Assembly: GCF_902806685.2 (NCBI RefSeq) | Contig: NC_048562.1 | Coordinates: forward strand, 2,872,200-2,936,199 | Origin: Maniola hyperantus | Taxonomy: Eukaryota > Arthropoda > Insecta > Lepidoptera > Nymphalidae | Reading direction: 5' to 3' | Length of the DNA stretch: 64,000 nucleotides | Part shown: positions 22,246-33,200 of the stretch, piece after piece | Position numbering within the stretch: position 1 is the first letter of the stretch | Layout of the letters: every line of letters begins with the position of its first letter | Translations under genes and position numbers: made by a program | The notes under the pieces: generated by a model | Databases searched by the model: none | The model's input: the letters and a program-made list of their open reading frames with translations, nothing else | What the model was told of the DNA's origin: nothing

Positions 22246-22399
22246 TGTTACTTAAGCGATGCAGCGAGGCAACAATCGAGTGAATTATAATAAAATTACT
22301 ATAAGTGTCAAGTATATTACAACCACAGTACAGTGACGTAAGCAACAGTCCAGTGATTTTCAACCACAAAAATGTGAAACATAATTTATAACCACACAT

Positions 22400-23750
22400 A
22401 CAAGGTGTAACCAGAACGACGCTCCCAAAAACGGAGACAGGTACTGATGATTACTGATAAAGCCACAAAAATATACCACAAAAAAAAAAACGCGAAAAAA
22501 TTTAAAAAAACATCCTGTATTTTTAAAAGTTTTTTTAAAAGTTGACAATATATTGCAAATGAAACGTCTAACTGACGATAGAGGTCAACGAACGTTACGT
22601 AAATAAGCCATGATGCCGCGTCGCAGACGGAGCATTGACCCGAGTTTTGCACGCTATACATTGCGGGTTTGAAAAATACTGAATCAGTAAAACTACAAGA
22701 TAAGGCAAATCGTTATTGGTATTAGATTGTGTTTAGGTAGTGTAATAATAACCCTAAGGTTTTTGCTAGCGTTCTGATTAAACCTTGTATACATTTAGAA
22801 TATATGACCTTGGTATAAATGCGGTGTAACAGTGTCAAATAGAACACGTGTACGCGCGTGCTTTGTATGTCCAAGTCTTTAAGATCAAGTGGACCCAAAA
22901 AATGATATAGTCATCAACTATTTAGTTACATGAAACTACTCATTTGAATACTATAACATTATGACTTGATACATTCCTAAAAAAAATGACTTTAAATGAC
23001 CATTATTCTTGGGACCACAAGAATAATGGTTTGACAGATTGTACATTGGGGGAATCTCATGTAAAAATATATGTGATTTTATGTAACCTAGTCGCTTAGA
23101 AATGTCCAAAATATGTAAACAAATATTTGATTTGAACTTTTACAATGAATAGGGGCAGGTTTATCTGTTACATTTAAATCTACCTACCGATAAATACGTA
23201 CCTCCAAGCGACTTAGCCAGGGTTGGCATATAATGTTTTAAACATGCTATTTTTTTTTATTAAAAAATAATAATTTTGTACATGTTTTTTTAATCCTGAT
23301 TTAAACAGAATGTTTTTTTAGGAAAAAGTTTTTTTTTGCCAATCATGGATTTAGCGTTCCGGTACGATTCCGCCGCGTATTATGCATATAAAGTTTGAAA
23401 AGAGCAAATAAATTGAAAAAAAAAAATACTTTTGCGCGTCCCTGATCGTTTGCCATTAGCGATGGTCATTACTCACAGTGGTTGAGGGTTTTCTCATTGC
23501 TGTGGGTACATCCCTTCCCATTAATCACAGTGAGGGAAGTTTCTTGGGATATAGCAGGTTTAGATGATTGGACATTTCTATTCGACTGGGATATTATCTA
23601 AAAGTGGCGGACGCACATGTTGAGTGTAATTTATATTTAATGTAGCCAACTGTACATATTAGTAATTAAAATGAAGTTCTAAAAGTATTAAGCTGATACT
23701 AAATAAAGGTAAGCACACACCGAACGCAACACAATTTTCATACTCCGCAC
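22400..23750. other. Gene-poor AT-rich interval
   Basis: No exon seen. It contains a short palindrome at about 23003-23032 (CCATTATTCTTG mirrored by CAAGAATAATGG) and runs of A and T that create spurious frames. Confidence 0.5.
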
Positions 23751-23807
23751 GAATCGACGACCTACATACCGATTTTAGATTAAAATCGGTATGTAGGTCG
23801 TTTTGAG

Positions 23808-24315
23808 ATCTCACTCGCCATTTTAGCTCTGTGTCAACTGTCATGTCAAAAGTACGGTTCACCTATAAAATAAGGACTAAAATCGTAGATAGAGTAATAA
23901 AGATAGATACAGGAACGTTTGCTTTCACAAAAAGACAGCACAGATAAAGTTACTAATGTGATAAACAGAGACGCAGCTAACCTATTTTTTGCCCCTTATC
24001 GTGTAACTGATTTTTTTCAAGAATACATACAAGAAGTTGCAAAACAAACTTTGAAAATTCGTGGCGTAATTGTATTTCTCATGAGTTATTTACTTGTTTT
24101 GACAAAAAAAAACGTTTAATACAAATATTGTTGATCGGTTAATACAAATATTGACTACTAAACAATGGTAATAATTGTCGTGTTATTCATCGTTACGTCG
24201 TGCTATCGCTATCTCATACGCGGTTACACAGTACTTAAATCTACCTATTATTCTATCTACGACTAAAATCGAATAAACAGTTGACACATGCAAATATGGC
24301 GAGTGAGTTCTCATG
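23808..24315. mobile_element. Foldback element of about 500 bp
   Basis: The left arm (GAGATCTCACTCGCCATTTT, GTGTCAACTGTCATG, GACTAAAATCGTAGATAGAG) is mirrored by the right arm (CTATCTACGACTAAAATCG, CAGTTGACACATG, ATGGCGAGTGAGTTCTC). The centre has a 66-codon frame with no recognised motif. It adjoins the perfect hairpin at 23757-23801. Confidence 0.65.
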
Positions 24316-27300
24316 CATTATACAGTCGATTCTTACTGTTGAGTTCATTTGGCATTGGCAAGAAGAGTGCGTAGCGTTCTGTGTGTGTGCGGTCAGCTTT
24401 AGGTGGATATATTTTTAAGTATAGAGAATTTCGCGTCGATGTCATGTTTTTTCGAATATTATTATTTTTCTATAAGTTTTTGCTTAGCAACGAATGCGAT
24501 ATGGAACTGTTAAGGCCCATTTATATTAAGATAGTTCCCAGACATATTGCAGTCTAAAATTATTCAGGACAAGTAAAAGTTTGAAAATAATCGAGATACT
24601 ATCTCCATGTAAATGGGGCTTAAGATAACTATGATGAAAATCTCTCTCTCTCTGCATTTTTGAATAACTGAATTGGCCAGTTGTAAGTTTAGTCGATTTG
24701 TAAATGTATTTGGACGTAAAAAATATAATATAATGATATGTATTACTTCAAAATTGTTCGTGAGTCTAGTTTCAATCCAATTTGTTTTATTTTATTTTTT
24801 ATAATTTCATACATATGTGATTCACAAAACCAAAAATATTTTAGTACCAATAACTTTCTGAAAGGTCTTTTTAGTAAAAATTAAACGTAAATTTAAAAAA
24901 AGGCGCCAGTTACTGGAATTAAAAAAATACTTGAGGCAAAAATTGTATGAACTTTCCTGGCTCAGTGTAAACCTGCCTTAATGCAAATATAATTTTTCAA
25001 ATATGTAAAATTAATGACAAAAATACTTTAATTGTAATATTTTTTTTTACAAATTGGATTGGAACATTGTAAAAATCCTAGACGGAGTATAGAACCAGTA
25101 GTGTCGTTTCCTGTAACGGTTCTGACCAGATTGACACAGAATTGTAACAGTTAAAACACAGAGTTAAAACGAGACAGATTTATGTGAGAGATATAGCTCT
25201 GTCTCGTTTAACTCAATCTTAAGTAACGATTAAGCTACTCTGAGTACGGCTTATTGTTACACAATTTAATGTAAAAAACTGTAAGAATTTATTCTGATCA
25301 AAAATACTACATTGATTTGATAAGTGCATGTTGAATTTAGAATATGGAATAAATAGAAAAACGTATTTTAAGAAAGATGTTTTTAATTTCTATAAGCTGT
25401 ACCTACAATGTGAGAACTTTTAAAATTGTAGTTGGTCTCATAAAGGGGTCTCCTAATAAAATTGATGGGGGACTAAACTCGACGGAATAACAAAATTCAC
25501 CATCTGTGCAATAGTTTATTTAGTACGCAGAAGATTTTTCAATAGGTGTTATTTATTTTCTTATATGGGTAACTTCTAGAATATTCCATACTCTAAGTTC
25601 CTGGTCGGAACCGACTATACTTCGTAGTAAACTAAAAAAAGGGATAAGTGTAGAATTATAGGCCTAAATTGGTGAAATACAATGAGGGTTGGTAAAATAA
25701 TATGAATGTTTGTCAAAATATTTATAGTGTAAAAAAGTCAGTCACTAAAATACATTTCTCCGTAAAAAAAAGTTTTTTTTGTTATTTTTTTCCAGTTTTT
25801 TTAATTGCTTGGAATTTTTATATTGTGTTAAACTTTAATAATCATGCTGCGTTTGGAAAACATGTGATGTGTCGTGGGACACCTGACAGAAATGAATCTG
25901 TGCTCTGTCTCGCTCACTCATACAGACAATTGCTGCCCAGCCATTAATTTGTGCTTTTCGCTGCATTTCAACTTTTTCTCCATTGGTTCCCATCCCAAAC
26001 ATATTTTTTTTAAACCGAGTGTACTTCTTTCTACTTTACAAAAAATTCTTTTGGACTTCTTAATTTGCATATTTGTGGTGGTCAAATCCCCAATGGACCT
26101 AATCTTGCATCATTTTCTGTGGTTTTATTCCAAACGCTGCATATTTGTTGATAAGTAGCATTTTTTTTGTAATTAATATTTTTCCCATGTCTATCGCTAA
26201 ACACACTGGCAATACGCTTGTAATGTTAAAACTATAAGTAATTAATTACCTAATAAATAAATAATTAACAAATTGAATTTAGTTGAATATTCTTTTAAGG
26301 TTTATTTATTTTTATAATTGGGAATCAAAATAAATAGTACTTACAATGTTCGTGAAAAACCCCAGAAGGTTGAGTATTTCTGACGAATTCATATAAAAAA
26401 AGCTTCATTGATTTTGTTAAATAACTTAAATAATTGATATTAATAAATAAAATTTTCTACATATAATAAATAAAAGTTTCTTTTATAATCTACACAATGT
26501 AAGGACTCCTTTACATTTAAAGAACTCAAGTTCAGCGCAAACCGAACAAAACTTCGGCAGCATTTATTACGGTAATGAAATATCAACCTTATCGCATTAA
26601 GATAGAGTTGTAAAACGCAATTACTTTGTATCTGGCATACTAGATATAGATAAAAGTACTACTTGCATTGAATTTTCAACTCTATTAGAATTTGATAAGG
26701 ACTATATTTAACTTATCCGTGGGAAAATTGCTCTAACGTGCTACGCATTTATTTCTATGGACGAGTATCTTACCATGTGAAGGCGCCTTCACTTTCCTGG
26801 TGGCAATTTTGAGAACTAATTTGACAGCTAAAGTTAAAAATGGCGGAAAATCAGTATGAAATAGATAACAAAGCTACCTTCAGTAAAGTTACATGTGTAG
26901 GCCAGTTATAGGACTTGTAGGCCTAACACCAAAGTTTGATAGCTACAGCTGGTCGATGGCGGAAAACCGCAACAATCATTATTGCAATGTCAATTGTTAT
27001 GATTGGCTGAATTTATAGTCTTCTTGTTGCAACAATGCATTTTAGCCAATAGGGAGCGAGCGTCAACCAATCAGAGTGATTTCGATCGTGACATTGTAGC
27101 TGTCATTTTACCGTAGTCAAGCAGCGTGGTGACGATCGCAATCACTTGATTGACTGACAGTAGTCTCCAGTTGCAGAAAGAATAAATTCGTCTAAACACT
27201 GCAATAGTGATTATCGCCATGTGGTAATCATAACTTCCGTGTTAGTTCTGCTGATTAACAGTGATTTGATGATGTAATTAATAAAGTTTTAGATAAACAT

Positions 27301-28560
27301 TTTTCTTTTTTCAATTTGACAGAAGATTTGCAAAATATTTTGCTGTTATTTTGGAATGGAAATAATTTTGGTTTTTTTAAAAAACAAATTAATTCTTGTG
27401 TATGTTTAAAGAAGTGATATTTTAAGTTATATCTACGTCATGAAACCTTGAATTGTTTTGTGTAATTTACCGAGTATATAAGGGATTTTTTCTTGTAAAT
27501 ATTTGAAAAACATACTATTGATATTTCCCAAAATATGATGTTTACTTTACAAGTTTTCAGAAACTTATTTTTTATTTCTACTTTTTGGTCGCAGTTTTTA
27601 ATTTCTTACAATTTTTTTTATAGATTGTGTCTTTTATCGTGACTTAATAATAATTAATTATACTTACAGATTTTAGAAGTTTTTAATTTAGAATTTTTTA
27701 TTTTTTATTTTGCATGATTCGAGATAAAAAATAAAAATTCTTCATGCAATTCTTTTTTTCATTATTCCTAAATAGAAAGTCTTTGTATTGTTCTTAAATA
27801 ACAACTATCCTTGATTAATGTGTATGTTTGATTGTCTGTCTGTATAAAACAGCACATTTGACACTATATTATATAGTTTTATTATTATTTTATATTACAT
27901 ACTAGTATATAATGTCATTCCTAAGCACAATGTGTTTTCTACTCGAGTATTTTAAAGTATTAAAATTGTTTTTACTTAATTAACGCAGCTATTAATAATA
28001 ATAATTTTAAAATAATATAAAAACTATTTTAAAATTAGACTGTGCTGTGACACAGGTGAAAATAATTAATTAATTTTAATCTGTGGAACACAGACTATCT
28101 ACGAAATAGACAGGACTCTTTAAATTATTGTATATCTAGTTTTTTAGTCTGTAATTTTGCCAAGATATGTTTTTTGTAACCTCAACTCTACTGCCACACA
28201 CATAAGGTCGATGTTTGAACGCAAAACATATTTTGGTGTGTATGAGAACTTACTATAGGTTTATGTTGTGTGAATTGGTTGATTTTAACTTTAAAATGGA
28301 TATATAAATTATATATATACGAATAAATAAATAATTTTTGAAGCACTCCGTTTTTGTTTTCTTTACATTTTATACCTTACTTTTGGTAAGGTACAATAGA
28401 AAAATTAAAACATTAACAAAAATTATTTAAGTAAAAACAGCACCATTGGTATGGCTAGTCCATAAGGGGTTGTTCTCGTTGAGTCACAGACCAGTCCCGT
28501 GAGTAAACAACATTATTTTTGTAAATGAAGTTAGCACTTTGTCGCTTGTTTATAACAATG
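24316..28560. other. AT-rich interval between convergent genes
   Basis: No coding exon with acceptable splice context was found on either strand. It holds a family I foldback at about 25135-25245 (GAGTTAAAACGAGACAGA, mirrored) and poly-A/T tracts. Weak polyadenylation-like AATAAA words occur, for example near 25347 and 28325. Part of it could be extended 3' UTR of the tou-like gene. Confidence 0.45.
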
Positions 28561-28601
28561 TGAATTGGACTATGGACATAAAGGCCCGTACTCTGTGGTA
28601 G

Positions 28602-28927
28602 CAGAGGCGTCTCTAGCCCTTGTGGCGCCCGTGTGCAACCAGTACCCTGGCGCCCTCTAGTCTAGTAGGAGCAGGGTCAAAATGGAATACTAACAGTTAT
28701 ATTTTCAAACGGAAATTCGGATGCAAATGGTGCAATTTTAAATGATGACGGCGTCGGCCATAACACGAGCGCAGGGTCTTTGAGCACACGAGTAGGTAGA
28801 TATCCCTATTGAAAGCGCCGGCATCAACGCATCTTTGGAGGCCGGGTCTAAGAGGGCGCTCGGCGCCCTCTTAGACCCGGCGCCTGTGTGCGCCGCACAC
28901 CCTGCACCATAGGTAAAGACGCCTCTG
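28602..28927. mobile_element. hAT-like MITE
   Basis: Ends are CAGAGGCGTCTCTA and its near complement AAGACGCCTCTG. The flanks TGTGGTAG (28594-28601) and TGTAGTAG (28928-28935) form an 8-bp target duplication with one mismatch. The interior is GC-rich, with TGGCGCCCTCTAGTCTAG and a GGGCGCTCGGCGCCC palindrome. No transposase. Confidence 0.75.
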
Positions 28928-28984
28928 TGTAGTAGGCTAGTTAATGATGATACGCCTAGTAGGCTACGGTACGACACTAATTGA

Positions 28985-29165
28985 ATGACCTGGAAAAAAA
29001 TGTGTAAACCGGTAAAGGAGTGGACTGAAAAACCGAAAGGTCGACGGTTCAAACCCCGCCCGTTGCACTATTGTCGTACCTACTCCTAGCACAAGCCTGA
29101 CGCTTAGTTGGAGAGGAAAGGGGAATATTAGTCGTTTGACATGGCTAATATTCTTAAAAAAAATG
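28985..29165 (+). repeat. Family E tRNA-derived SINE
   Basis: The head resembles a tRNA with a B box GGTTCAAACCC. The body has CTCCTAGCACAAGCCTGACG and GGGGAATATTAGTC, and the end is GGCTAATATTCTTAAAAAAA. Other copies lie at 33074-33262 (+) and, on the minus strand, at 34930-35075, 49325-49500, 53113-53273 and 57216-57382. Confidence 0.8.
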
Positions 29166-29295
29166 TACACGTGGGGTTCTACCTTTTAAAAGTGATGATG
29201 TGGTGGTCGAATATCTACTAGGACATGGTTTAGAAATAGTGCTATTTAAGTCCTTACTTTTATGTGAATAGGAATGTTGCCGACTGATTAAGACT

Positions 29296-29776
29296 GGAAT
29301 TCATAGGCAAGATAGCGGCTTCTTTAGAGGACGATCTGACGACCTCCCTGGCGCAGTGGTAAGCGCTGTGGTCTTATTAGGTCCCGGGTTCGATTCCTGG
29401 CAGGGATTTTGAATTTTATAATTTCTAAATTTCTGGTCTGGTCTGGTGGCTAGTTACCACCCTACCGGCAAAGGCGTGCCGTCAAGCGATTTAGCGTTCC
29501 GGTACGATGCCGTGTAGAAACCTAAGGTGTATGGGTTTAATAAAAACTGCCGTACTCCTTCCAGGTTAGCCCGCTCCCATCTTAGACTGCATCGTCACTT
29601 ACCATCAGGTGAGATTGCAGTCAAGGGCTAACTTGTATCTGAATAAATAAAAAAAAAAACGATCCAAACGACATATCGCCATATTCAACATTTATGCAAT
29701 GCATGTATGACACATGTCGTCTGAATCGTCCTCTAAAGAAGCCCCTATCTTGACTTCGAATTCCGGTGTAAACCTC
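29296..29776. mobile_element. Family J foldback MITE split by a SINE
   Basis: The outer parts are TGGAATTCATAGGCAAGATA and TATCTTGACTTCGAATTCCG (mirrored), with GCTTCTTTAGAGGACGAT inside. The element is interrupted by the family D SINE at 29341-29659. A second copy lies at 52399-52820. Confidence 0.75.
29341..29659 (+). repeat. Family D tRNA-derived SINE, full length
   Basis: The A box TGGCGCAGTGG (29349-29359) and the consensus B box GGTTCGATTCC (29387-29397) give a polymerase III promoter. The body contains GCGTTCCGGTACGATGCCGT and TGCATCGTCACTTACCATCA and ends in AATAAATAAAAAA. Related copies: 33487-33797 (-), 46069-46225 (- partial), 58985-59335 (-) and 61021-61315 (+ partial). Confidence 0.88.
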
Positions 29777-29843
29777 AAACCCTACCCTCTCTTTATAGAG
29801 TACGTTAAAACGCGCGTGGAAGGAAGCTTATATGAAAACTAGA

Positions 29844-30043
29844 TTATGCCCGCGACTTCGTCCGCGTGGATTTAGGTTTTTAAAAATTCCGTAGGATCTT
29901 TAACGGGATAAAAAGTAGCCTATGTCCTTCCCCGGGATGTAAGCTAACTCTGTATTAAATTTCATCAAAATCGGTTGAACTGTTGGGCCGTGAAAAGCTA
30001 GCAGACAGACAGACACACTTTCGCATTAATAATATTAGTATGG
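29844..30043 (+). repeat. Family B repeat
   Basis: A good copy from TTATGCCCGCGACTTCGTCC to TTAATAATATTAGTATGGAT, downstream of the RRM gene's 3' end. Confidence 0.85.
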
Positions 30044-30225
30044 ATATCCACGGACAATGTAGGGCGACAATGTTGTGTAGACTGTAGACCATGTAGTTGG
30101 ATATGTCAATAAATCAAAGACAATAAATTTTAATATTATTTATATTTAAATAATAAAGTTAAAACTGTATAAATTATACAGTATAATAATCGTGACTATA
30201 ACATTCTTATTTAAACAATACAGTT

Positions 30226-33200
30226 TCACACGCTCGCTTCGAGCTTCGCCTTGGCCTGCTTCGCCTTCATCCGCCGCTGGCTCCGCTTCTTGTTCAGAGG
30301 TATGCTGCCGGCCAGTTGGCCGGACTTCTGCAACGCCACGAGTTTCGCCGCTTTGCCCTTTAATAAGAGATCAAACTTAAATAAAAAAAAGTGGGTAGTT
30401 GAAGTAAATTTTATTTTAATTTTAAATACAGAATCATCTAGCGGAAATTTAACTATCCAAGTGCAGCGCCATCTAGCGAAAATTAATAACTCATATGCTG
30501 CGCCGTCTAGCGGAAGTTAATTTTTTTTTTATTGAAAAGGTTCGCTAGCGATTTTTACAAAAATGATCTTAAATTACATAAAGTTAAATTACATGACGTT
30601 GTATGTAAAATCATTTGAAAGCAAACACTACATGCACATTCACACACTTTACATGGAACAATTATTAATCAATTATTAATGACTCAAGGGCAGCGCCATC
30701 TAGCGGAAATTAATGATTCAAAGGCAGCGCCGTCTAGCGGAAATTAATAGGTCAAATGCAGAGCTATCTAGCGGAAATTTATGACTAATGCAGCGCCCTC
30801 TAGAGGACGGACGGACATGGCGAAACTATAAGGGTTCCTTGTTTACAACGGAACCCTAAAAACGGCTTATTACAATGCCATATTTACCTTTGCCTCAGTT
30901 TTGCTAACTTTGCTGTTCTTCAGTGTGGTGTAGAGTACGTTAATCCTTCTGTTTTCCAGCATCGTGTGGTGTTTGGATAGCACCAACTAAAAACAATTTA
31001 AAAATCAGGTCAAGTGCGAGTCGGATTCGAACACGAAGGGTTCCGTATCATCGTACAAGAAATAATAATTTTTAATTTAATGGGTTTGACAGACACGACA
31101 GACTATGAAGTGATCCAGTACACTCATCATTGACAATGAAGTGATTAGTACTCGGCTTCGCCTCGTGTGATAAACCGTCTTTCGTGTTTTAATGCCCCTC
31201 TTTATACAACAGTTGCATAAATAACTATTAGAAAATATTACTAAAAATAAATACCTCATAACATAGTTCATTCTTCAGTTCCACATAAGCAATGCTGCTC
31301 TTCTTATTTGGCTCCTGTTTAGGGATCCTCACATCTACAATGTATTCCTTGAAATCCTTAAAATGTTGTGTTATCTGCAAAGTAATGACAATAACACCCT
31401 TATTATAAACTAGCTGATGCACGCGACTTCGTTCGCGTGGAATTAGGTTTTTAAAAATCCGGTGGGAACTCTTTGATTTTCCGGGATAAAAAGTAGCCTA
31501 TGTCACTCTCCAGGTGTATACCCATACTATACCCATGCAAAAATCACGTCAATCCGTTACTCCGTTGCGACATGATTGAAGGACAAACCAACAGACCTCA
31601 GAAATGGAGTAAATGCTGCAGAAAAGATTAGAGCAAAATAAAGAAAAAAGAATAAATGATCTCACTCACTCTCTCTTTGTCAATATCTAAAGGTAAATTT
31701 CCAAGAAACACAACATATCTTTTGGGACCTTTTGTTTTATCTTGTTTCTTATCTTTTACAATCTTTATATCTTTTTTATCATCTTCTTCTTCTTCCTCTT
31801 TGATATCTTTAATATCTTTCATTTCATCATCTGTTACTTCATCTTCCACTTCCATTTCACTCTTAGCTTCTGTTTCACTTACTACTTCTGTTTCACTTTT
31901 TACTTCCGTTTCATTTTTCACTTCCGTTTCATTTTTCACTTCCTTTTCACTTTTGTCTCCTTTGTCTTTCTTTTTCTTATTCTTTCCCTTTTTATTTTTC
32001 TTCAGTTTTTCATCAGTGGATTGTGTTTCGACTGTAGTTTTGAGCATGTTGTAGAGGATTCGTATTTTTCGTAACTCTGCATCTGTTAGAGCGGTAGTAT
32101 CTTTGACGATGGCTTGTACGCGGTTGTGGATGACATCTGGTAATAGCTGATCTGAAGTACCTTTGAGGCTGTCTCTTAGAGTCTGCCGGATTCTGCCTGA
32201 AATTTTTATCTTAAATGTCATCATCGTCACAATGATCAACCCATTGCCGGCTTACTACCGAGCACAGGTCTCCTCCCAGAATGAGAAGAGTTTGGCTATA
32301 GTTCACCATGCTGGCCAAATGAGGATTTTCAGACTTACACCTTGGAGAACATTATGGAGAACTCTCAGGTATGCAGGTTTCCTCACGATGTTTTCCTTCA
32401 GTGTTAAAGCAAGTGATATTTAATTGATTAAAACGCACTAACTCTGAAAAGTTAGAGGTTGAGCCTGAGATTGAACCCCCGACCATTGGACTGGACCATC
32501 ACTTAATTTTTCACCTTCACCTTTTCAATGATCTCTACATAAAATAAAGTAAAGCAGTATCTGTCTAAAATATACCATGTACATAATATGGTAATCTCAA
32601 AAGTACTGAACATATTTTATTCAAGCTTATACCATTAAATAAAAGCGGATTTATCTCTCGGAAAAATTAAGTACTAAAATTCCCATGCACAGGCATAATA
32701 GAGCTGGCAATAGATTAATTATTTATTTACCTTTCTGATTATTGGTCATGTTAACGCTGAGGAACTTCTGGATTAGTCCCTTATCATTAAATATAGGAAA
32801 TCTTTCAGCAAACTGCTCCGGTGACACACTGGGTGTAACCTAGAATGACAAAAAAGGGTGAGGGAAAATCTATAGAGCGACGATACGAGCAAGTATCTGA
32901 CTTTGCTCAGACTTGAGATTGAGTTAAAACGAGACAGATTTATGTGAGTGATATACATCTAAACTCTGTCTCAAGCCTAAGCAAAGTCAGAGTGCGCTCT
33001 ATATAGATCTCGCCCTTAGTGTAAGTGTAAATTAAAAATTTATAACACCCCCCCACATGAAATACATTTATAGATCCTCAATAGCTCAACAGTTAAAGGA
33101 GCAGACTAAAAACCGAAAACCGAAAGGTCGCCGGATCAAACCCCACCCATTGCACTATTGTCATACCTACCTACTCCTAGCACAAGCTTTACGCTTAATT

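Noticed and set aside
23919..24119. 66-codon frame in the 23.8-24.3 kb foldback
   Set aside because: It resembles no transposase motif I know and is too short to be the mover of the element; kept only as part of the element description.
29341..29400. Possible tRNA gene with good A and B boxes
   Set aside because: The same sequence recurs with the same roughly 250-bp body and A-rich tail at other positions, so it is a SINE head.
31656..32074. Two plus-strand frames rich in Phe, Ser and Leu
   Set aside because: Both are shadows of the Lys/Glu-rich RRM exon on the minus strand, whose splice sites and phase are consistent.
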